Part shown: piece by piece, positions 1 to 8,022 of the stretch
Layout of the letters: every line of letters begins with the position of its first letter
How positions within the stretch are numbered: the first letter of the stretch is position 1
Virus record (IMG/VR): IMGVR_UViG_3300025102_000242
Span: 1-26,332 of that record
Origin: a virus
Reading direction: 5' to 3' (one strand)
DNA: 26,332 nucleotides
Program-made: the position numbers and the translations under genes
The notes under the pieces: generated by a model
What the model saw: the letters and a program-made list of their open reading frames with translations, nothing else
Told to the model about the DNA's origin: nothing
Databases searched by the model: none

Positions 1-288
1 AGTGTAGTCAGACAATATACAAAGGCATCTGAAAAATCAAACAGGGTGCATCCAACACAGAAACCGATTGATCTTATAAATTGGTCAATTAATCGTTTTA
101 ATCAAAACGCAAATTTAATAGGAGATTTTTTTTTAGGTAGCGGATCAACAATGGTTGCAGCACATCAACTAAAACGCAAATGCTACGGAATGGAACTTGA
201 CCCTAAATATTGTCAAGTCATAATAGACAGGATGCAAAAACTTGATCCAAATATTAAGGTTAAAATCAATGGCAAAAAATATCACTAA
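1..288 (+). CDS. DNA methyltransferase, C-terminal part (5' end outside window)
   Basis: The reading frame is open from the first base to a TAA at 286-288, so only about 95 C-terminal residues are present. HPTQKP (residues 17-22) and then FLGSGST followed by MVAA match motif X and motif I (SAM-binding) of the beta-class N6-adenine/N4-cytosine methyltransferases. In that class the catalytic DPPY motif comes earlier, so it should lie upstream of the window. YGMELDPKYC is the usual segment after motif I. The enzyme would methylate phage DNA, commonly to evade restriction or mark replicated DNA. Its recognition site cannot be read from this fragment. It lies just upstream of the terminase genes. 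Family is confident; specificity and base are not. Confidence 0.88.
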   Translation, partial: SVVRQYTKASEKSNRVHPTQKPIDLINWSINRFNQNANLIGDFFLGSGSTMVAAHQLKRKCYGMELDPKYCQVIIDRMQKLDPNIKVKINGKKYH

Positions 289-293
289 TTTTG
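286..293 (+). promoter_or_regulatory. -7 promoter box for small terminase (leaderless type)
   Basis: TAATTTTG matches the Bacteroidota -7 element TAnnTTTG. Its first three bases are the TAA stop of the methyltransferase. The final G is followed by four bases and then the ATG at 298, so the transcript would start at or next to the start codon. I see no TTTG at about 18 bp upstream. Confidence 0.55.
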
Positions 294-297
294 TAAA

Positions 298-657
298 ATG
301 AAACAAAATGCAACGGCTATAAAAAAGAGAGCAATGATCGAGGCATTGGAAAAAACCCTCGGGGTAGTTACCACTGCCGCAAAGATGGTTGGTATTGATA
401 GAGTTACCCATTATCGTTGGATGGATGCCGATAAGGAATATCGTGAAAATGTTGATGATGTTCAAAATGTTGTTTTGGATTTTGCTGAATCCGCTCTCCA
501 TAAAATGGTTGAAAATCATAATCCGGCCGCAACTCTTTTTCTTTTAAAAACTAAAGGCAAAAAGCGTGGTTATATTGAAAGACAAGAAATAGAACATTCA
601 AGCAATGTTGAAACAGATGTAACTTTTGAAGTCCACAAGAGAAAAAAAGATTCTTAA
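298..657 (+). CDS. terS: Small terminase subunit (TerS)
   Basis: This 119-residue protein precedes and overlaps the large terminase gene. The N-terminal ~60 residues read as a helix-turn-helix (VTTAAKMVGIDRVTHYRWMD, about residues 24-43), the DNA-recognition domain of small terminases. A helical middle (oligomerisation) and a short charged C-terminal tail follow. It should bind the packaging start site and regulate TerL. The start is the first ATG, four bases after a TAnnTTTG box. Position and size support the call more than family-specific motifs do; a generic HTH regulator is the alternative. Confidence 0.75.
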   Translation: MKQNATAIKKRAMIEALEKTLGVVTTAAKMVGIDRVTHYRWMDADKEYRENVDDVQNVVLDFAESALHKMVENHNPAATLFLLKTKGKKRGYIERQEIEHSSNVETDVTFEVHKRKKDS

Positions 658-1804
658 AACGAACATTCAATTTGAGCAACTACTTAATTGCAAAAGTCGC
701 TTTGCTATATTACAAGGCGGGACTCGTAGCGGGAAAACTTATGCCGTTTGTCAATATTTGATTTATCTATTAAGAACATCAAAGAAGCCATTGACAATTT
801 CCATAATTAGAAAAACCCTCCCGGCCCTCAAAGGATCGGTGCAAAGGGATTTTATTTCTTTATTGGAGGAAACTGGAATGTATTATGCCGGAATTCATAA
901 TAAGGCCGAAAACACTTTTAGATACAATAATCACCTTGTTGAATTATTGTCAGTTGATGAGCCACAAAAAATCCGAGGCCGAAAAAGAAATATTGCTTTT
1001 TTAAATGAGGCTAATGAATTAACCCAAGAGGATTATCGTCAAATCAATATGCGATGTACTGATAAAATGATTTTGGATTTTAATCCATCTGAAGTAACGC
1101 ATTGGATTTATGATGAGGTAATCCCCAGACATGATGCCGAAACTTGGATAACAACTTACAAAGATAATTTGTTTTTGTCCGATGATTTGGTTTATGAAAT
1201 CGAGAGAATGAAAGATCGTGATCCAGATTATTGGCGTGTTTATGGAATGGGTCAAAAGGCTTTTTATTCAAATAGACAAATATTTCTAAATTGGAATTTT
1301 ATTGAAAAGTCCGAGTTCCCAGAATTTGACAATCCGGTGATTGGTATTGACTTCGGATTTTCAGTTGATCCAACCGCGATCTGTTTATTACAAAAGTTTA
1401 ATGAAAAGATTTACATTCAAGAATTGTGTTACAAAACAGGAATGACAAATCAAGATATTGCAGATTTTCTCAAGGCTCGGGGTCATGATGACACACTTTG
1501 TTATTATGATTCAGCAGAGCCAAAGTCAGGCGAGGAATTGCGACGACAAGGAATAATTTGTAAACCGGCAATCAAAGGAGCCGGATCAATCAATGCCGGA
1601 ATATCACTTTTAAAAGAATACGATATTTTTGTTGACAAGGATTCTAAAAATATTTTTAAAGAATTTCAATCTTATTATTGGCAACAATTAAAAGATGGAA
1701 CGATCATAAATAAGCCACAAGATAAAAATAATCACATGATGGATTCGATACGTTATAGTGTTTATTCTCATTATTCAAAGCGTTCGGATTTCTTTGTAAT
1801 TTAA
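626..1804 (+). CDS. terL: Large terminase subunit (TerL), ATPase-nuclease
   Basis: The 392-residue packaging motor resembles the PBSX/Terminase_3 type. Walker A is GGTRSGKT (31-38). Walker B is NIAFLNE (122-128), with the catalytic Glu followed by AN. Motif III-like DFNPS is at 151-155. The C-terminal RNase H-fold nuclease shows acidic residues at D242 (IDFGFS), D295 (YYDSAEP) and D373 (MMDSIRY). The start is TTG at 626: this frame has a TAA stop at 620-622 and no ATG before the Walker A. The gene overlaps terS by 32 bases, which suggests translational coupling. All key residues look intact. Confidence 0.95.
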   Translation: MKSTREKKILKTNIQFEQLLNCKSRFAILQGGTRSGKTYAVCQYLIYLLRTSKKPLTISIIRKTLPALKGSVQRDFISLLEETGMYYAGIHNKAENTFRYNNHLVELLSVDEPQKIRGRKRNIAFLNEANELTQEDYRQINMRCTDKMILDFNPSEVTHWIYDEVIPRHDAETWITTYKDNLFLSDDLVYEIERMKDRDPDYWRVYGMGQKAFYSNRQIFLNWNFIEKSEFPEFDNPVIGIDFGFSVDPTAICLLQKFNEKIYIQELCYKTGMTNQDIADFLKARGHDDTLCYYDSAEPKSGEELRRQGIICKPAIKGAGSINAGISLLKEYDIFVDKDSKNIFKEFQSYYWQQLKDGTIINKPQDKNNHMMDSIRYSVYSHYSKRSDFFVI

Positions 1805-1808
1805 TTAT

Positions 1809-1816
1809 TACTTTTG
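1809..1816 (+). promoter_or_regulatory. -7 promoter box upstream of portal gene
   Basis: TACTTTTG fits TAnnTTTG and begins four bases after the TerL stop codon. The ATG at 1839 is 23 bases past the final G, giving a short AT-rich leader. There is no correctly spaced -33 TTTG. Confidence 0.45.
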
Positions 1817-1838
1817 TATATAAATTTTATTAAATTTC

Positions 1839-4097
1839 ATGGCTTCACTTTTAGATCGACTGCAAAGGGTTTTTAAATCATCTCAAAATACAAATATTGA
1901 TTATAATAAAGCGATTTATAATTATTTAGGTGATTCGATTGTTTGGAATCCCGAGAATGATGATACATACATAAATAAAGGTTATCGATACAATCCAACA
2001 ATTTATTCGATTGTTAACTTAATATCAAAGACCGCTCAAACAATCCCTTTTCAGATTTACGAGATCAAAAGCGAAAATGATTTAAAAAGATATAAATCCC
2101 TAACATCAAGTGATTTCTCAACTTCAGCATTGTTCAAGGCTGAAAGAATCCAAAAAAATGCTTTGGTTGAATTGTCCGATACTGAATTGCATGAATTGTT
2201 AGAAAGACCAAATCCATCGCAATCTTATATTTCATGGATTCAAGAAATTATCGCTTACGGTAAACTAACAGGGAATAGATACATTTATGGTATTGGCCCG
2301 GAAACAGGGACCGACAAATCCAAGCTTAAAGAATTATACGTTTTACCATCTCAAGTCATGGAAATAAATTCTGGAGGTATTTTTGATCCGGTGAAATCTT
2401 ACACTCTTGAATACAACGGAACGGTCAGAATTGATGCAAACGATGTTTGTCACATAAAAGATTTTAATCCTTATTATGATGGAACGGGATCACACTTGTA
2501 TGGAATGTCACCTTTAAAGGCCGGACTTCGAGCAATGGACACAAATAATGAGGCGGTCACAACCGGAGTAAAATATTTACAAAATCAAACCGCAAGGGGG
2601 GTATTGATGTCAGACGAGGGGGATTTAACAGAAACCCAAGCAAAGGAATTGAAAAGAAAATTTAAAGACACATATCAAGGATCAAACAACGCCGGTGATG
2701 TTATTATCACGCCAAAAAAATTATCTTGGGTAAACTTTGGACTAAATGCATCGGATCTTTCATTGATTGAACAATACAATGCATCTATAAAAGACATTTG
2801 TAATATTTACAATGTTCCGGTGCAACTTTTAAATAATACCGATTCAAGCACTTACAATAATATGAAAGAGGCAAAAAAGGCTTTATATCAAAATGCCGTT
2901 ATGCCTGAACTTGTAAAAATTAGGGAGGAACTAAACAGATGGCTCACTCCAAGATTCGGAGAAAAACTTTATATTGATTTTGACTTTACATCGATTCCAG
3001 AATTGCAAGAGGAAATGGAAAAGGTGGTTGGACAAATGTCCCAAGCTTGGTGGATCACTCCAAATGAAAAAAGGGCGGCGATGTCATACGGTATTGAAGA
3101 AGATTCAAAACTTGATGATTATTATGTCCCGGCGAATCTCTTGCCATTGTCAGTCGAGGAAATGGATGTTGAGCCGAAAAATATTGATATCGATTATAAT
3201 GAACTTTTAAAGGCTCAAGTTCCCGGAATGCCAAATACATTTACAACAATTCAAGAGGCCGTAAATAGAGCCAGAGAATTGGGGGGCGATGGATATCATT
3301 CTCATGTTCATAATGGAGGAACTGTTTATATGCCATTTGAATCTCACGAGGAATTTGAGGGAATCATGAGAGGTGACTATTCACAAATTGAATCATCTTA
3401 TGATGAGGATTCTTATGATTATGATGAGGATGATGACAAAATTATCCACAAACAAAAGCTGACTGGTAAAGTCAAAAAAGCTTTGGAAAATAAAGTTGAG
3501 GATCACAATGAAAAATACGGCGATAACCCGGCAAAAAGAGCAACGTATTCAATGTTAGCGAAATCATTTGTCCGGGGAGTTGGTGCATATCGAACCAACC
3601 CATCAAGTGTGAGGCCATCAGTTTCAAGCGAAGAACAATGGGCATTTGCAAGAGTGAATGGTTTGTTGTATGCTTTGGCCAATGGTAAGTTCAAACGAAA
3701 GCCATACGATACCGACCTACTTCCAGAGGAACACCCATTGTCATCAAAAAAAAACTATACAATTAAAGAATCTTATGATGATTATCCCCAAGCGGCAACA
3801 AACAACGCAAGAAGGATGATCGAATGGCGTGAGAAATACGGCCGGGATGTTGTTAAAGGAGGAACCGAGGTCGGTTGGAAAAGAGCATCGATGTTGGCTA
3901 AAAGAGAAAAACTTTCTATTGATGTGATTTCACGCATGGCTCAATTTAACAGACATAGAGAAAACGCAAAGATTGATCCCAAGTTTAAGGATGAACCATG
4001 GAAAGATCGTGGATTCGTTGCTTGGAATCTTTGGGGTGGAACTCAAGGGGTTGATTGGGCGATCCAAAAGATGAAAAAAATCAGAGGTGAAGAATGA
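1839..4097 (+). CDS. Portal protein, HK97 type, with long C-terminal extension
   Basis: The protein has 752 residues, against about 400-450 for a usual HK97-family portal. Residues 1 to ~435 look like a portal: Pro- and Trp-rich start, a PNPSQSYISWIQEIIAYGKL segment, YNVPVQLL, and AMSYGIEED near the end of the core. It would form the dodecameric DNA channel at the head vertex. Beyond this, residues ~465-505 carry a His-containing YHSHVHNGGTVYMPF segment. Residues ~538-637 include RGVGAYRTNPSSVRP and QWAFARVN. Residues ~650-752 include WREKYGRDVVKGGTEVGW and PWKDRGFVAWNLWGG. I recall the last two segments from other phage structural proteins, but their function is unknown. The gene overlaps the next one by four bases (ATGA). 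Confidence 0.88.
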   Translation: MASLLDRLQRVFKSSQNTNIDYNKAIYNYLGDSIVWNPENDDTYINKGYRYNPTIYSIVNLISKTAQTIPFQIYEIKSENDLKRYKSLTSSDFSTSALFKAERIQKNALVELSDTELHELLERPNPSQSYISWIQEIIAYGKLTGNRYIYGIGPETGTDKSKLKELYVLPSQVMEINSGGIFDPVKSYTLEYNGTVRIDANDVCHIKDFNPYYDGTGSHLYGMSPLKAGLRAMDTNNEAVTTGVKYLQNQTARGVLMSDEGDLTETQAKELKRKFKDTYQGSNNAGDVIITPKKLSWVNFGLNASDLSLIEQYNASIKDICNIYNVPVQLLNNTDSSTYNNMKEAKKALYQNAVMPELVKIREELNRWLTPRFGEKLYIDFDFTSIPELQEEMEKVVGQMSQAWWITPNEKRAAMSYGIEEDSKLDDYYVPANLLPLSVEEMDVEPKNIDIDYNELLKAQVPGMPNTFTTIQEAVNRARELGGDGYHSHVHNGGTVYMPFESHEEFEGIMRGDYSQIESSYDEDSYDYDEDDDKIIHKQKLTGKVKKALENKVEDHNEKYGDNPAKRATYSMLAKSFVRGVGAYRTNPSSVRPSVSSEEQWAFARVNGLLYALANGKFKRKPYDTDLLPEEHPLSSKKNYTIKESYDDYPQAATNNARRMIEWREKYGRDVVKGGTEVGWKRASMLAKREKLSIDVISRMAQFNRHRENAKIDPKFKDEPWKDRGFVAWNLWGGTQGVDWAIQKMKKIRGEE

Positions 4098-4885
4098 CTT
4101 TGATGAAAGCCACTAAAGAGGAAACGGCTTGGCAAGAAGATTTTGAAAAAGAACTTGATCGGAGTGAAGAAAAAGAAATCGTTCCGGTAAGGAGATATTT
4201 ATCCCGGGAATACAATCAGGCAACCGGGGAATATTTAAAAAATCAAAACACAAATAATTGGTCGAATCTTTTTAAAGAACATGATATCGCCGCTATCTAT
4301 GCAATCCTCTACATGAATATCGGATCAAATTTTTCTAAACTCTATAAAAAAACATATCAAGGAAAATTCCCAAATGAATTTAACACTAATGGATACAATA
4401 ATATTTGGAGGGAAAAGTTTCGTGAGGCCGGTCTTAAAATATCGCAATTCAAAGGCAAGGGAGTTTCTTTGGCATCGCAAAAAGAGATTACAAGAATTAT
4501 ATCCAAACTTCATAAAAGTCCAGAGTTTCAAGCATTAAATGAAAGAGAGGCCGGGAGGATATTAAAATCACAATTTAAAAAATTAGCTGACTACAAAGCA
4601 AAAAGAATTGTAAGAACCGAGGCAACAAATGCGGCCAATTTTGCAACACTTCAAACGGCCAATGATATGTATGGAATCAACAACATTCAAAAAATTTGGT
4701 TGGCTAGTTTTATTCGAACAAGGGACACCCATGCGGCGGCAAATGGCCAAAAGGTAAATGGCGATGAAAAATTTAATGTTGGAGGGGAATATCTTACTCA
4801 TCCCGGATCTGGAGTTTTAGCTGAAAACAATATCAATTGCCGATGTACGATTTTAATCGAGCCAAAACCTATTCCAGAAATTTAA
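4094..4885 (+). CDS. Minor head protein, Mu gpF / SPP1 gp7-like
   Basis: This 263-residue protein has the C-terminal signature of the Phage_Mu_F family. RTEATNAAN is followed by RTRDTHAAANGQ, and the protein ends with a HPGSG...NCRC segment in which the paired cysteines and His are typical. Family members are minor head proteins that attach at or near the portal, and some act in DNA ejection. The N-terminal half is helical and charged and not diagnostic. The ATG overlaps the portal stop as ATGA, so translation is probably coupled. MTLMKAT allows an alternative start three codons later. Confidence 0.85.
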   Translation: MTLMKATKEETAWQEDFEKELDRSEEKEIVPVRRYLSREYNQATGEYLKNQNTNNWSNLFKEHDIAAIYAILYMNIGSNFSKLYKKTYQGKFPNEFNTNGYNNIWREKFREAGLKISQFKGKGVSLASQKEITRIISKLHKSPEFQALNEREAGRILKSQFKKLADYKAKRIVRTEATNAANFATLQTANDMYGINNIQKIWLASFIRTRDTHAAANGQKVNGDEKFNVGGEYLTHPGSGVLAENNINCRCTILIEPKPIPEI

Positions 4886-4893
4886 TATCTTTG
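4886..4893 (+). promoter_or_regulatory. -7 promoter box for prohead protease (leaderless type)
   Basis: TATCTTTG is a perfect TAnnTTTG. It directly follows the TAA of the previous gene (4883-4885) and sits four bases before the ATG at 4898, the same spacing as at 286-298. No -33 partner is visible. Confidence 0.6.
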
Positions 4894-4897
4894 CAAT

Positions 4898-5584
4898 ATG
4901 AACACAATACTTTATAAATCAACATTTCTCGGCGAGGTTATTGATGCCGATGAAAAAATGGGTATTGTCAAAGGTTACGGCTCAATTTTTGGGAACGTAG
5001 ATTCCGATGGCGATATCATAAACAAGGGAGCATATAAAAAGACAATCCAAGAAAACGGATCAAGGGTCAAATATCTGTATCAACATGATATGGATAAACC
5101 AATTGGGAAAATGATCAATCTTGAAGAAGATGACAAAGGACTCGCATTTGAGGCTCAAGTTCCAAAAACACGACTTGGAATGGATGTGATTGAACTTATG
5201 AAAGCCGGTGTAATAACCGAAAATTCCGTTGGCATCTTGCCAATTCAAAAAGGAATGAATGGTCAATACCGGGAATTAAATGAGGTCAAATTGTTTGAAG
5301 TGTCAGCCGTTACATTGGCGGCAAATGATCAAGCGATGATTGTTGATGTAAAAGGCAACAATGATCCGGAAAAGATTTTCAAGCGTTTTGACAATATGGC
5401 GAAACTAATTCGTAAGGGGGACATCTCTGATGAATTAGGGTACGCTTTAGAAGCTGAAATCTACAAATTGAAATCATTATACATCAATGCCACTTTGCCG
5501 ACTATGGAAGTCACAGAGCCGACAGTTGTAAAAACTGATGACAATGAGATTTATAAATATTTGTATAACCGTTTAAATAAATAA
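4898..5584 (+). CDS. Prohead maturation protease, peptidase S78 family
   Basis: At 228 residues this is the expected size for an HK97-type head maturation protease. VKGYGSIFGNVDSDGD (24-39) is the typical N-terminal strand and loop. The presumed catalytic His is H63 in YQHD and the catalytic Ser is S110 in ENSVG. LFEVSAVTLAAND (132-144) is the usual closing motif of the domain. It should assemble inside the prohead, cut the N-terminal scaffold domain of the capsid protein, and then degrade itself. A tail of about 80 residues after the core is less conserved. The next gene begins two bases after the stop. Confidence 0.92.
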   Translation: MNTILYKSTFLGEVIDADEKMGIVKGYGSIFGNVDSDGDIINKGAYKKTIQENGSRVKYLYQHDMDKPIGKMINLEEDDKGLAFEAQVPKTRLGMDVIELMKAGVITENSVGILPIQKGMNGQYRELNEVKLFEVSAVTLAANDQAMIVDVKGNNDPEKIFKRFDNMAKLIRKGDISDELGYALEAEIYKLKSLYINATLPTMEVTEPTVVKTDDNEIYKYLYNRLNK

Positions 5585-5586
5585 TA

Positions 5587-6801
5587 ATGAACGAAGAAAT
5601 TAAAAATCAATTGGATCAAATTGGTGATCTTGTTGATTCTAAAATCGAAAAAGCGTTCAATTCGGCTCAAGACAATGCAAAAGGAGAAGTTGAGGAATCA
5701 CTTAAAAGTGAAATCTCAAATCTTTCAAATGAATTTGTTTCGAAAAATAACGAATTGAACAAAAGAATGGATGAAATGGAAGTAAACGCCAAAAAAACTT
5801 TATCTGGCGTAAACTCAAAATCATTCAAAGGCTCTCTTGATGCCGCTTTCAAAGATGGCGTTATTGATGGAATTGTAAAAGGTAACACAAACGCCGCATC
5901 TTTTGAGGTAAAAGCTGACATGACAATGGCGGCTGACTTCACCGGTGTTGTTGCTGATGAAACAGTAGTGGCTCAATTTAAATTTGACCCAAGTCGTAGC
6001 GTACATATTAGAAGTTTGATTCCTCAAGGATCAACAAGCGCACAAACAATCCGTTTCCCTAAAGAATCTGGATATTCTGATAATGCGGCGGCTACTGCTC
6101 AAGGTTCAACTCTTGGAAACTCTGATTTTGATATCACCGCAACAAGCGTGAATTTGGAAAAAATTGGAACTTATATGAGGTTAACTGAAGAAATGTTGGC
6201 GGATACCCCCCAACTTTCATCTTACCTTTCAGCAAGAGTACCAAGTAAAGTTTTATCCGTAGAGGATAATGAAATTATCTCTGGTGATGGATCATCTCCA
6301 AACCTTGATGGGCTTTTAACTGATGGAACTGCATTTACCACATCAAGTGGCGGATTGTTTTATCAGTCAGTAGAATCTGCAAACGAATATGATGTTCTTG
6401 TTGCGGCATTGAATCAATTGGCATTGGTAAACTATCAAGCTGACACGATTCTTTTGAACCCAACAGATCTTCATAAAATCGTATTGTTGAAATCAACTGC
6501 AAATGAGTATTTAAGACAACAAATTTACACCGGTATTCAACCAACAATCATGGGAATTCCTGTGACTGTTAATACTGCAATGCCTAATGGTAAATTCCTT
6601 GTTGGAAATCTTGCTCAAGCAACTCAACTGTGGATTAGAGAAAACTTGGCAATTAGCTTTAGCCGGGAAGATTCTACAAACTTCAGAGATGGCTTTGTAA
6701 CTGTAAAGGCTCAAGAAAGAGTAGCACTTACAAATTACTTGCCAAATGCAATCGTACAAGGTACGTTCTCAACTGCTAAAACGGCACTTGAAACATCTTA
6801 A
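5587..6801 (+). CDS. Major capsid protein, HK97 fold
   Basis: The protein has 404 residues. Residues 1 to ~90 are charged and helical, with coiled-coil character (delta/scaffold domain). A protease site is expected near residues 80-110, where the sequence turns from charged helices to an Ala/Thr/Val-rich region. The core contains FTGVVADETVVAQF, IRSLIPQG, TIRFPKE, KIGTYMRLTEEMLADTP (E-loop and spine helix area) and the LLNPTDLHKIVLLK segment of the P domain, all typical of HK97 capsids. It follows its protease directly, and a rho-independent terminator follows it, as expected for the most highly expressed gene. Confidence 0.93.
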   Translation: MNEEIKNQLDQIGDLVDSKIEKAFNSAQDNAKGEVEESLKSEISNLSNEFVSKNNELNKRMDEMEVNAKKTLSGVNSKSFKGSLDAAFKDGVIDGIVKGNTNAASFEVKADMTMAADFTGVVADETVVAQFKFDPSRSVHIRSLIPQGSTSAQTIRFPKESGYSDNAAATAQGSTLGNSDFDITATSVNLEKIGTYMRLTEEMLADTPQLSSYLSARVPSKVLSVEDNEIISGDGSSPNLDGLLTDGTAFTTSSGGLFYQSVESANEYDVLVAALNQLALVNYQADTILLNPTDLHKIVLLKSTANEYLRQQIYTGIQPTIMGIPVTVNTAMPNGKFLVGNLAQATQLWIRENLAISFSREDSTNFRDGFVTVKAQERVALTNYLPNAIVQGTFSTAKTALETS

Positions 6802-6823
6802 TATTACGATTAGTTTAGTATTT

Positions 6824-6854
6824 AAAAGGGTGATCATAAGGTTACCCTTTTTTT
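6824..6854 (+). terminator. Rho-independent terminator after capsid gene
   Basis: AAAAGGGT (6824-6831) pairs with ACCCTTTT (6844-6851). The inner pairs G6832-T6843 and A6833-T6842 extend the stem, and T6848-6854 form the U-tract. It closes the head operon. Confidence 0.8.
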
Positions 6855-6903
6855 ATGCTATTATTTTTAAATGAAAAAAAATTAAAAAAAAGTAAAAAAA
6901 GTT

Positions 6904-6933
6904 TTTGTGTTAGAAAAAAAATTTATATATTTG
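6904..6933 (+). promoter_or_regulatory. Full -33/-7 Bacteroidota promoter
   Basis: TTTG at 6904-6907 is followed by 18 bases and then TATATTTG at 6926-6933, an excellent match to the host-type consensus. The coding start is the ATG at 6964, about 30 bases past the box. A GTG in the same frame at 6907 lies inside the promoter and is not the start. Confidence 0.8.
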
Positions 6934-6963
6934 AAATATAATTCAAAACAAAAAACAAAGATT

Positions 6964-7308
6964 ATGGATTCAGTACAAATTTTAAAAAGATTAAAAGAAA
7001 GAAAAAACTCTTTAGAGTTTCAAACAAGAATGCACACGGGACTTATTTCTCACAACTACATTGTAGAGGTTGGTGCTAATACTGTATGTACGGTGAACGG
7101 TAAAGCCGCACTTAAACCCATAAATGGGTCTGAACTTCCTTCCCAATGGACTGCAGATGGAGTTAAAGAGATCCAAGAAAACTGCGGATGGACTAATATG
7201 TTAGGTGATAAGATGCAGATGACTGCTATAACCTACAAAGAATGGTATGCCAAAGAACTTAAAAGCATCAATGAAACTATTGAAATGTTTGAGCCTTTAG
7301 TAAAATAA
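6964..7308 (+). CDS. Hypothetical protein, 114 residues
   Basis: I do not recognise this protein. The start is the ATG at 6964, the first in frame after the strong promoter; the open frame extends upstream to a GTG at 6907, but that would lie within the promoter elements. The product is soluble and mixed alpha/beta in appearance: a charged N-terminal helix (ILKRLKERKNSLEF), a central part with two cysteines, and a helical C-terminus (YAKELKSINETIEMFEPL). It is a single-gene unit with its own promoter and a hairpin after it. That makes it a candidate for early or constitutive expression, unlike the surrounding late genes. Function unknown. Confidence 0.75.
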   Translation: MDSVQILKRLKERKNSLEFQTRMHTGLISHNYIVEVGANTVCTVNGKAALKPINGSELPSQWTADGVKEIQENCGWTNMLGDKMQMTAITYKEWYAKELKSINETIEMFEPLVK

Positions 7309-7320
7309 ATAAAAACAACC

Positions 7321-7341
7321 GGGGGCGGCAACGCCCCCTTT
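7321..7341 (+). terminator. GC-rich hairpin with GCAA tetraloop, probable terminator
   Basis: GGGGGCG (7321-7327) pairs perfectly with CGCCCCC (7332-7338) around a GCAA (GNRA-type) loop, followed by only three T. The stem is very strong and the U-tract weak, so it may terminate only partly or protect the 3' end of the upstream mRNA. Confidence 0.6.
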
Positions 7342-7361
7342 GTATAACCAAAAATTAAATT

Positions 7362-7586
7362 ATGAAAAATCAAAATGAATATAGAATACAAGATACACCA
7401 GAATATATAATGGTAAAAAGAATTAACAACGAGGAAAATCGCAAGAACATAATTGAGGCCGCTAAAGCTTTCGCCATTCTAATTGGTGCAATGTTTTTGG
7501 CTATATATTTATTCGTGAAAATTCTTTTATATTTGAAAGATCACGATCCTTTAATTGCCTTGGCTGATTTTTTATGGATAAAATAG
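7362..7586 (+). CDS. Small single-pass membrane protein, unknown
   Basis: This 74-residue protein has a charged N-terminal ~35 residues and one strong hydrophobic segment (AFAILIGAMFLAIYLFVKIL, about residues 36-55), then a short tail ending in LADFLWIK. With no signal-cleavage motif, it is probably anchored in the inner membrane with the N-terminus in the cytoplasm. It is first in a chain of four tiny overlapping genes after the 7321 hairpin. I do not recognise the family. Superinfection exclusion, lysis control or inhibition of a host membrane process are possible but not shown. Confidence 0.65.
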   Translation: MKNQNEYRIQDTPEYIMVKRINNEENRKNIIEAAKAFAILIGAMFLAIYLFVKILLYLKDHDPLIALADFLWIK

Positions 7587-7726
7587 AGATTCTAAAACTA
7601 ATATTAGTATTAACATTTGTTCTATGGGCATTGAGATTGTTTTTGGTATTCAATGCGTACGTTGACTCTTTCTTTATGAGTATTTTGGCAATGATGATTT
7701 ATATTTCAGACAATGCAAAACAATGA
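7574..7726 (+). CDS. Small membrane protein, 50 residues, unknown
   Basis: ATG at 7574, overlapping the previous gene by 13 bases in another frame; stop TGA at 7724-7726. After MDKIEILK come a hydrophobic segment (LILVLTFVLWALRLFLVF, about residues 9-26) and a second, weaker one (SFFMSILAMMIYI). Most of the protein is therefore membrane-embedded. Support comes from the overlap pattern with both neighbours and the hydrophobic composition. No family recognised. Confidence 0.55.
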   Translation: MDKIEILKLILVLTFVLWALRLFLVFNAYVDSFFMSILAMMIYISDNAKQ

Positions 7727-7880
7727 TTTATTTGATTATATTTATAGTATAATCGATCAAAACAAAGATAAAATGAAACCAAGTGACTACTTGTATTTGC
7801 TAATGAAAGCAAAAGACATCGAGGATAGGATAAAAAAAATTAAAAACAGAAAAAATGTACATTCCAGACCAAGAACTTGA
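7713..7880 (+). CDS. Small charged protein, 55 residues, unknown
   Basis: ATG at 7713, overlapping the preceding gene by 14 bases; stop TGA at 7878-7880. The product is helical and basic towards the C-terminus (DIEDRIKKIKNRKNVHSR). The N-terminal part (NDLFDYIYSIIDQNKDKM, PSDYLYLLMKA) looks like two short helices. Overlaps with both neighbours are consistent with translational coupling. No function can be assigned. Confidence 0.5.
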   Translation: MQNNDLFDYIYSIIDQNKDKMKPSDYLYLLMKAKDIEDRIKKIKNRKNVHSRPRT

Positions 7881-7992
7881 TGACCCAATAGCACACGAGC
7901 CAATTGTTGACGAATTTGAATGTTTGGTATGTGAAAAAACTTCCAACTCTGAATTTTGTTCGAACATCTGTTACGAGGCTTATTTAAGATAG
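7855..7992 (+). CDS. Tiny four-cysteine (zinc-finger-like) protein
   Basis: ATG at 7855, stop TAG at 7990-7992; 45 residues, overlapping the previous gene by 26 bases. The acidic N-terminal half is followed by C23-L-V-C26 and then C35 and C39 (CSNIC), a spacing able to bind one zinc ion in a knuckle or ribbon. Such peptides in phages may bind nucleic acid or host proteins, but nothing here fixes a target. It ends the four-gene chain, and a terminator follows at 8023. Confidence 0.6.
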   Translation: MYIPDQELDDPIAHEPIVDEFECLVCEKTSNSEFCSNICYEAYLR

Positions 7993-8022
7993 TTTTTTGT
8001 TTGATTTAGTTAATTGGAAATT

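Noticed and set aside
3442-3450. Perfect DnaA box TTATCCACA within the portal gene
   Set aside because: A single copy inside coding sequence with no neighbouring boxes or AT-rich unwinding element; probably chance, despite the phage DnaA-like protein.
6907-6963. GTG start at 6907 for the 114-residue gene, extending it by 19 codons
   Set aside because: The extension runs through the -33 and -7 promoter elements; the ATG at 6964 after the expected transcription start is preferred.
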